From assembly GCF_014640555.1 (NCBI RefSeq), contig NZ_BMHE01000042.1, positions 1-64,000 of the forward strand: DNA of 64,000 nt, given 5' to 3'. The stretch is from Paenibacillus marchantiophytorum. GTDB taxonomy: Bacteria; Bacillota; Bacilli; Paenibacillales; NBRC-103111. The position numbers and the translations under genes were made by a program. Under the pieces are notes generated by a model that had not been told where the DNA came from, searched no databases, and saw only the letters and a program-made list of their open reading frames with translations. This document shows, piece after piece, positions 14,774-23,177 of the stretch; position 1 is the first letter of the stretch; the number at the start of each line of letters is the position of its first letter.

Positions 14774-15172
14774 TTATTCTTTTTGAAACTCAAGCAATCC
14801 AGCTCTCGTTAGCTCATCGATATGAATTTCGGACAACTCCTCCAATATCCCCATGCCGTAAGACGTCAATCGGATGAAGATACTTCGTTTATCCTCTTCG
14901 TTCGGGAACCGCTGCACCAAATCCATCTCCTCACACCGTTTAATAAGCTCTACACAGGCATGGCGAGTGATCTGCAACCGTTCAAATAGCTCTTTGGGCG
15001 TAGCGAACTCGCGATCAGGGAATCCCATAATGGACAACATCAATTGGTGATATTGAGGTGTGAGTCCCTTCTCCCGCGCAGCTTCCTCGCTGAAACGAAT
15101 AAATTTGCGAATTTGATAGCGGAATATTGCTAGTTGCTCGTATACATGCTTGGGCAGTCGCTTTTCATTCAT
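14774..15172 (-). CDS. MarR-family transcriptional regulator
   Basis: A 132-aa winged-helix regulator. The DNA-binding region is PKELFERLQITRHACVELIKR (helix-turn-helix, about 62-82) followed by the wing NEEDKRSIFIRLT, with dimerisation helices at both ends. The ATG at 15172 (MNEKRLPK) is preferred because AAGGAG precedes it at about 8 nt; the frame to 15232 lacks a site. It is divergent from the molybdate importer genes, so it may control itself, modA, or neither; its ligand is unknown. Confidence 0.85.
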   Translation of the reverse strand: MNEKRLPKHVYEQLAIFRYQIRKFIRFSEEAAREKGLTPQYHQLMLSIMGFPDREFATPKELFERLQITRHACVELIKRCEEMDLVQRFPNEEDKRSIFIRLTSYGMGILEELSEIHIDELTRAGLLEFQKE

Positions 15173-15343
15173 CGTGTGCTCCTTGGAATAACGGAATACA
15201 TGTAGTTTACAACATTCACTCTCATCGGACAATGAAAGATCAGCATTTTTATGATTTTCGAGTTATATTACATAACGCGAGTGCGTGAATCGAATGAAGT
15301 TATGAGAATAATTTGATTTAAATGTTATGTTTTATGACATATT

Positions 15344-15362
15344 TGACATCTCCGAGATGTCA
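15344..15362. promoter_or_regulatory. Candidate operator, perfect 19-bp palindrome
   Basis: TGACATCTCCGAGATGTCA has 9-bp arms around one central base. It lies between the MarR start (15172) and modA (15482), about 30 bp upstream of the proposed modA -35. MarR dimers bind palindromes of about this size, which makes the divergent regulator one candidate binder; this is inference. Confidence 0.5.
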
Positions 15363-15387
15363 CAGTCAAAGCGCTACGCAAAAGATG

Positions 15388-15416
15388 TTTACTAATCATA
15401 GACGCTTTAATATAAT
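15388..15416 (+). promoter_or_regulatory. Probable sigma-A promoter for modA
   Basis: TTTACT (15388-15393) and TATAAT (15411-15416) are separated by 17 bp, about 65 bp before the modA start. The -10 is perfect and the -35 matches at four of six positions. Confidence 0.5.
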
Positions 15417-15481
15417 GAACAATGATTATATAATTCTACTTATAATCAAATAGATAGATATTCAACCTTGGAGGGGAAATT

Positions 15482-16342
15482 ATGTTGAAATTAAACAAGT
15501 TTAGTTATGTTTTATCATGTTTCATTATAGCCACATTGGTCTTGACAGGTTGTGCAAGCAAGAAAGAACAGCCTGCTGCTAGTTCAACGCCAGTTCAAAC
15601 CGCTCAAGCTACAGCAGCAGCCACTTCATCACCTGTACCTACGGAAAAAGTTGAACTAACGATTTCCGCAGCAGCAAGCTTAACCGATGCCTTCAAAGAG
15701 ATTCAAGCAAATTATGAGGGCAAGAACAAACAAATCAAACTCAACTTCAACTTCGGAGCATCGGGGGCATTGCAGCAGCAAATCGAGCAAGGGGCGCCAG
15801 CTGACTTGTTCTTCTCGGCTGCGACCAAAAATATGAAAGCACTAGTTGACAAGCAATTGATAGACACAACGCAGCAAAAGAATTTATTGATCAATGAATT
15901 AGTCGTTGTAGTTCCTGCGGATGGCAAAGCAGCTGTTCAGAAAGCAGACGATCTAACCAATGATGCCATCAAACATTTGGCCGTTGGAGAACCGCAAACC
16001 GTTCCTGCCGGCAGTTACGCCAAAGAGGCTTTGACGAACGCGAAACTATGGGATACGCTTCAACCCAAAATCGTTCAGGGCAAGGATGTACGCCAAGTGC
16101 TAACCTATGTAGAGTCGGGGAATGCCGAAGCTGGTTTTGTGTACAAAACCGATGCGCTAACTTCCAAAAGTGTCAAAGTAGCCTTCAGTGTTGATCCCAA
16201 ATCCTATACACCTATCGAATATCCAGCAGGCATTGTCAAGGCAACGAAACACAGCAAAGAAACAGCCGATTTTTATGCCTACCTGCAAACAAAAGAAGCA
16301 CAAGATGTCTTTGTTAAATTCGGTTTTTCGATTCCAAAATGA
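15482..16342 (+). CDS. modA: Molybdate ABC transporter substrate-binding lipoprotein
   Basis: Binds molybdate or tungstate outside the membrane for import toward molybdenum cofactor synthesis. The 286-aa precursor has a lipoprotein signal (LTGC, lipidated C24), a Ser/Ala/Thr-rich linker and a full ModA fold. ModA signatures are AAASLTDAF (about 62-70), FGASGALQQQIEQGAPADLF (about 89-108) and the C-terminal YPAGIVK segment. A strong site (GGAGGGGAAATT) precedes the ATG. It overlaps modB by 4 bp (ATGA), so the two are translationally coupled. No ModC ATPase gene follows. Confidence 0.92.
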   Translation: MLKLNKFSYVLSCFIIATLVLTGCASKKEQPAASSTPVQTAQATAAATSSPVPTEKVELTISAAASLTDAFKEIQANYEGKNKQIKLNFNFGASGALQQQIEQGAPADLFFSAATKNMKALVDKQLIDTTQQKNLLINELVVVVPADGKAAVQKADDLTNDAIKHLAVGEPQTVPAGSYAKEALTNAKLWDTLQPKIVQGKDVRQVLTYVESGNAEAGFVYKTDALTSKSVKVAFSVDPKSYTPIEYPAGIVKATKHSKETADFYAYLQTKEAQDVFVKFGFSIPK

Positions 16343-17034
16343 TGATGAATTCGATTAACTGGACAGAATTCGCTTCTCCCATCCTGCTTTCTCTGAAAGT
16401 AGCCGTCGTATCCAGCATCTTCGTTCTACTGATAGGAGGTATAGCAGCTTGGGGGATGTCGCGGCGTCATTTCCGCGGAAAAACCGTTTTAGAAGCGACC
16501 TTTCTTCTGCCATTAGTACTTCCTCCGACAGTTGTAGGTTTTATCTTATTAGTCCTATTGGGGAAAAAGAGTTGGATTGGATACTGGATGGAAAGCCTAT
16601 TCAACCACTCGATCATCTTCACATGGGGCGCAGCTGTCATCGCTTCGGTCGTCGTAGCATTTCCGCTCGTTTATCAAACGATGTCTACCGGTTTTTCACT
16701 GGTCAACAAGGATTTGGAAGATGCGGGGAGATCTATCGGGGCGAGCGAGTGGCAAGTGCTGCGCTATATCACCCTTCCTCTGGCATGGCGCTCGTTGATG
16801 GCCTCGTACATTCTCGGCTTTGCCCGTGGTCTGGGGGAATTCGGCGCAACCCTGATGATCGCAGGAAATATCCCTCACAAAACGCAAACACTCCCTACCG
16901 CCATCTATATAGCCGTGGAGTCCGGCAACCAGTCGCTTGCCTGGTGCTGGGCCGCTGCCATTATACTCATCTCCTTTGGGCTCCTATTCATCGTTAATCA
17001 GCGAACCAGGAGAACAGCGAATAATAACGAATAA
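16339..17034 (+). CDS. modB: Molybdate ABC transporter permease
   Basis: Membrane channel of the molybdate importer, 231 aa, five to six predicted membrane helices. The cytoplasmic ATPase-contact loop reads EDAGRSIGASEWQVLRYITL, followed by FARGLGEFGATLMIAGNIP, which is the hallmark of ModB permeases. The start overlaps the modA stop (ATGA). The last gene of the pair is followed 12 bp later by a strong terminator, so an ATPase subunit is not part of this operon and must come from elsewhere. Confidence 0.92.
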   Translation: MMMNSINWTEFASPILLSLKVAVVSSIFVLLIGGIAAWGMSRRHFRGKTVLEATFLLPLVLPPTVVGFILLVLLGKKSWIGYWMESLFNHSIIFTWGAAVIASVVVAFPLVYQTMSTGFSLVNKDLEDAGRSIGASEWQVLRYITLPLAWRSLMASYILGFARGLGEFGATLMIAGNIPHKTQTLPTAIYIAVESGNQSLAWCWAAAIILISFGLLFIVNQRTRRTANNNE

Positions 17035-17045
17035 CGCAGCTTATA

Positions 17046-17091
17046 AAGCCCAGAAGCTCCTGCAGGATCACCTGCTTGGTTTCTGGGCTTT
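17046..17091. terminator. Bidirectional intrinsic terminator
   Basis: AAGCCCAGAA pairs with TTCTGGGCTT and is followed by TT; an inner hairpin CCTGCAGG / CACCTGC lies in the loop. It separates modB from the convergent DUF2935 gene. Confidence 0.8.
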
Positions 17092-17094
17092 TAG

Positions 17095-17898
17095 TTAGTT
17101 CCTGCTGACATTTCCAGTTAAACATCGTTCGAACATATCAATAATATGTAAAAATCTTTCAGCCTCACGGAATACGTGATCAGCAAGCAGAGGATGTATA
17201 ATGCTTTTGATCCGACAAGCCTCGATTAAATCTCGCGCTGTCTGTTTGAAGTCGCGCAGCGAAACGACAGAAACTCGGTTTTGGTCCAGGAATTGATCAA
17301 GGAGCGGTTCTGTTTGTGATTGCGGCCGCATTCCGCTTAAATCAATGGCTTGAAAGAGAAGCTGGTCAAAATCATGACTAAAGTTCCGCGCTTGTTCCAC
17401 TAATTGGCGTTCAGATGGATCCAGCAGATGCCCAATAAATTTGGCATGGTCAGCCATGATTCGCAAGAAGAAGATATTTTCATCAATGATTGCATCTGGT
17501 AATGGCTCCAACCTGCCCGCGTTTAATTCCTCTAATCGATTTCTGAAATAGTTGGCTTCTCTGCTTGTATGGTCAACCAATAACGGAAAGTTGTTGCCGC
17601 CTGGAAGTTTGCATTGGATAATGAGCCCGAGGACTTTCCTCTTAAAAGCCCAGATGTGTGAAACGGCCGCATGCACTTCGACATTAAATCTTCGGATTTG
17701 TTCCGGATCTGTCTGTTCATTATAGGCATGGGACCGGCCTTCGATGTGCTCAAAAATGTGATAATAATGATTCGCTTCTTGGATTAGTTGTGTATCTTCG
17801 CACCGAAAACCCAGTTTTAGAAATAACGAATGCTCTTTCATAATACGTGACCAGAAGCGAATCTCATCCAACGAACGCAAAATAAACTCATCTGACAA
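17095..17898 (-). CDS. DUF2935 family protein
   Basis: A 267-aa cytoplasmic protein of two related ferritin-like four-helix halves. The first half opens with EIRFWSRIMKEHSLFL and the second repeats the pattern as DENIFFLRIMADHAKFI; conserved Glu and His residues suggest metal binding. Proteins of this family are common in Bacillales; their function is not established. The start is TTG at 17898, supported by GAGAGGAGAG about 8 nt upstream; no ATG fits. It is single and convergent to modB. Confidence 0.8.
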   Translation of the reverse strand: MSDEFILRSLDEIRFWSRIMKEHSLFLKLGFRCEDTQLIQEANHYYHIFEHIEGRSHAYNEQTDPEQIRRFNVEVHAAVSHIWAFKRKVLGLIIQCKLPGGNNFPLLVDHTSREANYFRNRLEELNAGRLEPLPDAIIDENIFFLRIMADHAKFIGHLLDPSERQLVEQARNFSHDFDQLLFQAIDLSGMRPQSQTEPLLDQFLDQNRVSVVSLRDFKQTARDLIEACRIKSIIHPLLADHVFREAERFLHIIDMFERCLTGNVSRN

Positions 17899-17999
17899 TT
17901 TGGCACTCTCCTCTCAAATAAGCCCTACATACCATGTATAAGGAGGTAGTGTTGCCAATATGCCAGTTTCCAAATTTTGATTAATCAACTGCCCTATGC

Positions 18000-18341
18000 T
18001 TAAAGTGAACTTGAAGCCTGATTGACCCAAGAAGCCAACTGTGTTGAATTGTATGCATCCCCTTTTCTCAGCTTCAACGTCTTTCTTTCCGGCGGCCCTT
18101 CAAACATGACTTCTGGAAGTTCCAATCCAGTCGTGTTGAAGATAGTAAAACTAACCGCATCTTTGGAAGTTGAAATGACAGCGGCATACTTGCCGTTTTT
18201 CATAAAGTGGGGCTTCTTATACTGCATACGTTCACTTACATCCGGAATCGATTGTTTAACAAGCTCTCTCAGCTGTGCGGAGAGTTCCCCCTGCCATGGT
18301 TCTTTTAACGCTTCAATAAAATCAGTTACTTCTGGATTCAT
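18000..18341 (-). CDS. DUF1801 (YdhG-like) domain protein
   Basis: A small 113-aa cytoplasmic protein with the DUF1801 pattern: an N-terminal helix pair with ELVKQSIPDVSERMQYKKPH, then MKNGKYAAVISTSKDAVSFT and a C-terminal acidic/basic strand. The family is similar to iron-chaperone-like YdhG proteins but has no firm role. AAGGAG lies about 9 nt before the ATG. Flanked by genes in the same orientation with gaps of about 50-100 bp; probably a separate unit from the sigma-factor cluster. Confidence 0.75.
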   Translation of the reverse strand: MNPEVTDFIEALKEPWQGELSAQLRELVKQSIPDVSERMQYKKPHFMKNGKYAAVISTSKDAVSFTIFNTTGLELPEVMFEGPPERKTLKLRKGDAYNSTQLASWVNQASSSL

Positions 18342-18392
18342 TTTGTAATTTCTCCTTTAAGATCACAATGGTTTATAGGAACCGAGCATTTC

Positions 18393-18827
18393 TTAGCATT
18401 TTCTTAACATGTCTAGTTGGTCCTTGAGCGCAGCCTCCAAAGCATGAAGATTAGGCTTGCGTAAGGAGTCCGTATGTTCCTGCAGCTTCCGCAATTCAAT
18501 CTTATATGGGCCGCGACCCGGCGGGACTGGCATGCGGAGCGCCCAATTCAGAGCCTCTTCCTCGGAGGCAACATCAATCAGCGTATATGCCGCCATCAGG
18601 TCTTGCTGCAGCGGAAATGGACCTGACTCTAAATTCGGCTCACAATCATGCGCAGGATACACGATCCTAACACTGGTCGAACTAGGCAGAAGTTCGTCTT
18701 CATCAAGGAACGCACCAGCTTGTACCAATGATTTCTTGAAGTCCGTAGCTGCCTCTCGGTGTTCTCCGCTTGGCTGGAGGCCTGCTTCCGAATACCCAGT
18801 CGCCTTCACAATTAACATAAATCGCAT
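18393..18827 (-). CDS. YCII/DGPF-domain protein, downstream of ECF42 sigma factor
   Basis: A 144-aa protein of the YCII-related (DGPF) family, which opens with MRFMLIVKAT as is usual. The characteristic motif DGPF reads SGPF here (ESGPFPLQQD), so this copy is diverged from its sister at 20094-20528. Such proteins accompany ECF42-type sigma factors in Actinobacteria and Firmicutes; their role is not settled. The start at ATG 18827 is favoured by GGAGG 8 nt upstream; the sigma-factor stop lies immediately before, implying coupling. Confidence 0.8.
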   Translation of the reverse strand: MRFMLIVKATGYSEAGLQPSGEHREAATDFKKSLVQAGAFLDEDELLPSSTSVRIVYPAHDCEPNLESGPFPLQQDLMAAYTLIDVASEEEALNWALRMPVPPGRGPYKIELRKLQEHTDSLRKPNLHALEAALKDQLDMLRKC

Positions 18828-18840
18828 ATGGTTATCCTCC

Positions 18841-20097
18841 CTATTCAAACTCACATTCGGCAGCTCGATTCAGCAAAAGTGTCCGTTCACGCTCATTGCG
18901 AGTCATTGCTGCTGCACGTTCGAACTCCACTCGCGCTTCCTCGTACCGCTTGAGCTTCACAAGGAGATCACCGCGAACGCTAGGCAGTAGATGATATCCT
19001 TTCAGAGCAGGCTCGGCATTCAACTCGTCGACAATCTGCAAACCGAAAGCTGGTCCGAATGCCATCGATATGGCAACCGCCCGGTTTAATTCAACGATCG
19101 GTGAAGGCATTACACGCGACAGTGCTTCATAGAGAGCGGAAATGCGAATCCAGTCTGTTTCGGCTGTTGAGGGCGCTTGTGCATGGCAAGCGGTTATCGC
19201 TGCCTGCAGCGAGTAAGGCCCGAGCGTTCGTCCCAGCTTGCGACTTCGTTCCAGCGCTGCCAGCCCACGGCGGATCAACAGTTGATCCCACTGGGCACGA
19301 TTTTGATCCATGAGCAGAACGGGTTCTCCCTTGACGTTAACCCGGGTTCTAAACCGCGAAGATTGCATCTCCATGAGGGCAACCAGTCCGTGAACTTCGG
19401 CTTCCTGCGGGGCCATTGCGGCAAGGACACGTCCCAATCTCAGCGCCTCCTGGCACAGTATTGGACGGATCCATTGATCCCCCGAGGTTGCTGAATATCC
19501 TTCATTGAACATCAGATAGATCACCTCAAGCACGGCGGACAGACGGTCTTGGAGTTCCTTGCCAACCGGAACCTCAAAAGGCACTTTCTCAGCGCTAAGC
19601 GTTCGCTTCGCCCTGACAATCCGCTGGGCAATCGTTGATTCAGCCGCGAGGAAAGAACGCGCGATTTCATCTGTCGTTAGCCCGCATAGCAAGCGAAGCG
19701 TGAGAGCAACTCTGGCATCCTGGGACAATACCGGATGACAGGTCATGAATATCATGCGAAGAAGATCGTCACCAATTTCCCCATCCAAAGCCTGATCCAC
19801 ATCATCTTCTGTGTATAAATCCATCTGGTGAGCAATTTCTGTGTACTTCTGGTCACGCACCTTATTCCTGCGCAGCAGATCGAGCGCTCGCCGCTTCGCC
19901 GTCGTCATCAGCCAGGCCCCCGGATTGTCCGGAATGCCGATCTCCGGCCAACGATCGAGCGCGATGACCAAAGCATCTTGAGCCAAATCCTCGGCAAGCC
20001 CCACGTCCCGCACCATGCGCGTTAACCCTGCGATCAGCTTGGCTGACTCCATTCGCCATATCGCATCGACCGTCCGATGTGTCTGGGACGAACTCAT
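18841..20097 (-). CDS. ECF42-type RNA polymerase sigma factor with C-terminal extension
   Basis: A 418-aa transcription initiation factor, about twice the size of a plain ECF sigma. Sigma region 2 is LAEDLAQDALVIALDRWPEI to WLMTTAKRRALDLLRR (about 33-80) and region 4 is the LLCGLTTDEIARSFLAAEST helix-turn-helix (about 132-151). The rest (about 185-418) is the long helical, TPR-like extension with YLMFNEGYSAT that marks the ECF42 group. No anti-sigma gene is seen; in this group the extension is thought to regulate activity. The start overlaps the stop of the upstream DGPF gene by 4 bp (ATGA), and a second DGPF gene follows at once, giving a DGPF-sigma-DGPF operon. Confidence 0.88.
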   Translation of the reverse strand: MSSSQTHRTVDAIWRMESAKLIAGLTRMVRDVGLAEDLAQDALVIALDRWPEIGIPDNPGAWLMTTAKRRALDLLRRNKVRDQKYTEIAHQMDLYTEDDVDQALDGEIGDDLLRMIFMTCHPVLSQDARVALTLRLLCGLTTDEIARSFLAAESTIAQRIVRAKRTLSAEKVPFEVPVGKELQDRLSAVLEVIYLMFNEGYSATSGDQWIRPILCQEALRLGRVLAAMAPQEAEVHGLVALMEMQSSRFRTRVNVKGEPVLLMDQNRAQWDQLLIRRGLAALERSRKLGRTLGPYSLQAAITACHAQAPSTAETDWIRISALYEALSRVMPSPIVELNRAVAISMAFGPAFGLQIVDELNAEPALKGYHLLPSVRGDLLVKLKRYEEARVEFERAAAMTRNERERTLLLNRAAECEFE

Positions 20098-20528
20098 CCT
20101 CTTCGCTGGCCTTCAATCTCTTGGCGAAGCACCGCTTCTTTCTCCTGCGTTTCGGCATTATCCGTTAACTCCTCGAACTCGAACACTTGTCTAAGTTCAA
20201 TCTCACCCTGGCCGAATCCATGGGGGTCTGGCATGCGTAAAGCCCATTCTATGGCTTCTTCCCTGGATTTAACTTCAATCAACGTATAGCCGGCAATCAT
20301 TTCTTTGGCTTCTGTAAAAGGACCGTCCACCACTTTAGGTTTGCCTCCAGGTTCCGGATAGGAAATCCGTATTCCCGTGGAACTGGGTTGCAGGCCATCG
20401 GCAGCAAGGAGCACGCCAGCTTTGATCATTTCCTCATTATATTTCTGCATAGCCGCAATCAGCTCATCGCTGGGCAAAACTCCCGCCTCTGAATCCGTTG
20501 TTGCCTTGACAATCATCATAAATCTCAT
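20094..20528 (-). CDS. YCII/DGPF-domain protein, upstream of ECF42 sigma factor
   Basis: A 144-aa protein of the YCII-related family with the intact DGPF motif (VVDGPFTEAKEMIAGY, about 65-80) and the usual beginning MRFMMIVKAT. It overlaps the sigma-factor gene by 4 bp. AGGAGG lies about 7 nt before the ATG. It shares the first ten residues almost exactly with the gene at 18393-18827, so the two are paralogues flanking the sigma factor. Whether it is a ligand-binding partner or an enzyme is unknown. Confidence 0.85.
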   Translation of the reverse strand: MRFMMIVKATTDSEAGVLPSDELIAAMQKYNEEMIKAGVLLAADGLQPSSTGIRISYPEPGGKPKVVDGPFTEAKEMIAGYTLIEVKSREEAIEWALRMPDPHGFGQGEIELRQVFEFEELTDNAETQEKEAVLRQEIEGQRRG

Positions 20529-20636
20529 TAGTTATTCCTCCTGTTTAATCGTAATAATTTGTGCGAATCGATATCCCTTCCTACTGCTTCGTTGCACGCA
20601 GAGAAGTTCCTGCCGCCACGATAAGACATCCCTGAT

Positions 20637-21443
20637 TTATCCACCAAAAAAGGCGGTAAGCTCTGAGGAAATGAATTTAGCATCCAGTTTCTTCGTATGA
20701 CCGAGTCCTTTTTTACTTACCAGCTGCGCGTTAGGAAGCACATGGGCAAGTGCTTGAGCACCATGGCGAAGCCCAGCCGGGCTCTCCGTACCTTCCAACA
20801 CAAGAGTCGGCATCTTGACGTTGCTCCATAGCTGGGATGGCAAAGCCTTGCCATCCATGAATCCATCCAACAAAGCTGCATCATAAGGAAGTGTGTGCGC
20901 AACGGCCATAAGCTTCGACCACACTCCTGGCATCATGCGCATCATGCCGACGACAAACGAAGGAGCGCCCATTCCCTTGGTCATAAAATATCTAATAGCC
21001 TCGGCCCGGCGGTCAGCTGCAATAAGCTCAGTAATGTGCCGCAGAAAATCTTCCGGTGGCTTGCGATCTGCTGCATCGACCACGAAGGGCGGCTCGTGGA
21101 GGGCTAATTTCGTCATCATAACCCCATTCGCTGCGGCCTGTAGAGCAAGAACAGCCCCCGATGACAATCCCCACACAGATGCCGCGCCGCCGGCTTCGGC
21201 TATCATTGCCTGCAAGTCTTCAATCTCACGCGCAGTGTCATAACATCCCGCGTCTCCGCTATTGCCTCGACCTCGACGATCGTAGTTATAGACGGTGAAG
21301 TGTTCTGACAACAGATTAGCCAACTTCACCACCCCTGGGAATTTCCGGTAACTGAAAGCGCCTGCCACCAGAATGAGCGCTGGTCCTTGACCAACTTTGT
21401 CATAGACGATCTTGGTGCCGTCTTTTGAAAGGAATGAGTTCAT
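20637..21443 (-). CDS. Alpha/beta-hydrolase fold protein
   Basis: A 268-aa cytoplasmic hydrolase. The nucleophile elbow is GLSSGA (Ser about 95), an upstream YDRRGRGNSG loop forms the oxyanion region, and the C-terminal His lies in KGLGHTK (about 249); the acid is probably in LEGTESPA. Substrate unknown. AAAGGAG lies about 8 nt before the ATG. It lies 109 bp upstream of the DGPF-sigma operon on the same strand and could be a target or a member of that unit. Confidence 0.85.
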   Translation of the reverse strand: MNSFLSKDGTKIVYDKVGQGPALILVAGAFSYRKFPGVVKLANLLSEHFTVYNYDRRGRGNSGDAGCYDTAREIEDLQAMIAEAGGAASVWGLSSGAVLALQAAANGVMMTKLALHEPPFVVDAADRKPPEDFLRHITELIAADRRAEAIRYFMTKGMGAPSFVVGMMRMMPGVWSKLMAVAHTLPYDAALLDGFMDGKALPSQLWSNVKMPTLVLEGTESPAGLRHGAQALAHVLPNAQLVSKKGLGHTKKLDAKFISSELTAFFGG

Positions 21444-21572
21444 CGTAAGTCTCCTTTGTTATCAGCTTCTATAAAGACGACGAACCGTATTAATCAAAAT
21501 CGACACATCCGCAAAAAAAATTTCAAAATTGTGCAAAACGGCTTAGACGCCGTAAGAAATGTGCTTCTTAAG

Positions 21573-21710
21573 CGTGACGAATTCTGTTGTGGGAGTTCTG
21601 TTACGGGAATCCTATTATGAGAGTCCGGTTGCGGGGATCCCGCTAAGGAATTCTATTAATGGAGTCCCCTTGAGGGAATCCCTTTGAGTAAACTCTACTA
21701 AAAGGGAACT
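21573..21710. repeat. Degenerate 14-bp tandem array, about ten units
   Basis: Successive units are GTTGTGGGAGTTCT, GTTACGGGAATCCT, ATTATGAGAGTCCG, GTTGCGGGGATCCC, GCTAAGGAATTCT, ATTAATGGAGTCCC, CTTGAGGGAATCCC, TTTGAGTAAACTCT and ACTAAAAGGGAACT. The pattern is roughly RTTRNGGGARTCCY, with one 13-bp unit. It runs directly into the repeat element that follows. No coding potential is apparent. Confidence 0.7.
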
Positions 21711-21915
21711 ACAGTACGCTATTTTTGCAATTTGCAGGGATTCGAAGGAGATACCGGAACTACAGGACCTTATATCCACGAAATGAGCTAAATTTCCACT
21801 CAAAACAGCATAATAGCGAACTGTAGTTCCCTCCACCTCATGATACTGGCACTTTTTGCTATAATAACGCACTGTAGTTCCCTCCCATACAAGGTAGCTG
21901 GGTAACTCCTCGATT
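21697..21915. repeat. Dispersed repeat element, copy C (diverged)
   Basis: The motif AGGGAACTACAGTACGCTAT (about 21702) and its inverse TAGCGAACTGTAGTTCCCTC (about 21813) and ATAACGCACTGTAGTTCCCT (about 21863) recur. The right end (21847-21915) aligns with 32606-32674 of copy A: both read GRCACTTTT, then a GCAC-GTAGT-CCCTC block, then AGGTAGCTG and GTAACTCC. The rest of the 21444-22292 interval has no gene I can support. Confidence 0.7.
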
Positions 21916-22292
21916 CTTTCAACACGGTAAACCGTATGGTTGGCAGCACCACCGAATCCCAAATCGTTTGATACGTTGTGTCTTTGCACAGCGTCTCCGT
22001 ACTTCCATCTGCCCACGCTGTGGGAACTGCGCCTACCGAATCATCTTGACTGCACCTCTTTTCTCATTTCGGCCTGGATCCGACCTCTTCTCAAAATGAA
22101 TCGAAACCGCTTTCGCGATACTCGCAATTAACGCCATCTATCCTTGCCGCTTCATGTTGCGTAGAAGCGCATGAATTTATCATACATGAATTCTTTTATT
22201 CAAGATTAGGTCAGATTAACCTCACGAAACCCATTCCATTTCACTCTCCTGACATATGATAATTCATACATTTAATTAATGGAGATGAGCAT

Positions 22293-23105
22293 ATGCCAAT
22301 AGAAAAAAAAGCGGAGCTTAGCCACACAACACCAATTGATGTGCTAATCCCAGCCATTGAGAAGGATCTGGGGACACTCCCCTTTGTTATTGATTCTGTT
22401 CGTAAATATGTGAAGCACCCTATTCGAGAAATCATTATTGTGGCTCCAAGGAAACAAAGAATTCTTGACCTTTGTGCAAAAAAGGGCTGCCGGTTCGTTC
22501 ATGAGGATACCGTTCTCCCTATAACGAAGAAGGACATCCACTACCAATCCAAAAGTTGGGATCGTTCCGGTTGGCTTTATCAACAACTGCTCAAGCTGAA
22601 CGGCGATAAACTGTGTTCGTCCGACTATTATATGGTCATAGACGCTGATACCGTGCTCATTCGTCCGCACGTCTTCAAGGTCGGCGATAAGACAGTGTTT
22701 TACTGTAGAAACTGGAGTCAGAACGAATATTTCAATACGTATAAAAAGCTAATGGGCAGGAACCGATCTTCTCGTATATCTTTCGTTACCCATTACATGC
22801 TGTTCGAAAAATCAAAGGTAAAGCAGTTGAAACAAGCGATTGCGTCCAAACATAACCGAAGCTGGTACTCGGCAATTATGCGCAGTATGAATAAATCTAA
22901 ACAGTTTGCTTTTTCCGAGTTTGAAACGTACGGGAATTTTCTCTATTCGTCATCACGTGACAAAATGATTTTGAAACCTGCTTTGAATAAAAGCTTTCAT
23001 TGGAGCACTTCGCAATTTTCGCACGCCAAATTGTCTCCTTTAGCAAAGAAATACAGATCAATCTCTCTTCACAAACGCAAAGGCTATTCAAAGCAGTCAA
23101 AATAA
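22293..23105 (+). CDS. DUF6492-like nucleotide-diphospho-sugar transferase
   Basis: A 270-aa GT-A-type protein. An N-terminal Rossmann-like strand TPIDVLIPAIEKDLGTLPFV, a middle region rich in Trp/Tyr and the metal-binding motif VIDADTVLIRP (D-A-D, about 117-127) are seen, then a basic C-terminus. Similar proteins are annotated as DUF6492 or glycosyltransferase; donor and acceptor are unknown. GGAGATGAG precedes the ATG. It is followed 45 bp on by a GDP-mannose-forming enzyme on the same strand, so the pair may act in surface-glycan synthesis. Confidence 0.7.
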   Translation: MPIEKKAELSHTTPIDVLIPAIEKDLGTLPFVIDSVRKYVKHPIREIIIVAPRKQRILDLCAKKGCRFVHEDTVLPITKKDIHYQSKSWDRSGWLYQQLLKLNGDKLCSSDYYMVIDADTVLIRPHVFKVGDKTVFYCRNWSQNEYFNTYKKLMGRNRSSRISFVTHYMLFEKSKVKQLKQAIASKHNRSWYSAIMRSMNKSKQFAFSEFETYGNFLYSSSRDKMILKPALNKSFHWSTSQFSHAKLSPLAKKYRSISLHKRKGYSKQSK

Positions 23106-23177
23106 TCTCTACATGATATCATTCTAGCCAAGCAATCAAGAGGAAGAGTCATGTTCCCCGAGGAAGGAGAATTGGGC

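Noticed and set aside
15233..15481. Molybdenum-cofactor riboswitch upstream of modA
   Set aside because: I found no conserved multi-stem structure of that class, only a simple palindrome and AT-rich promoter elements.
21615..22016. 133-aa minus-strand frame in the intergenic repeats
   Set aside because: It reads through the 14-bp array and the dispersed repeat, with no family signal or ribosome site.
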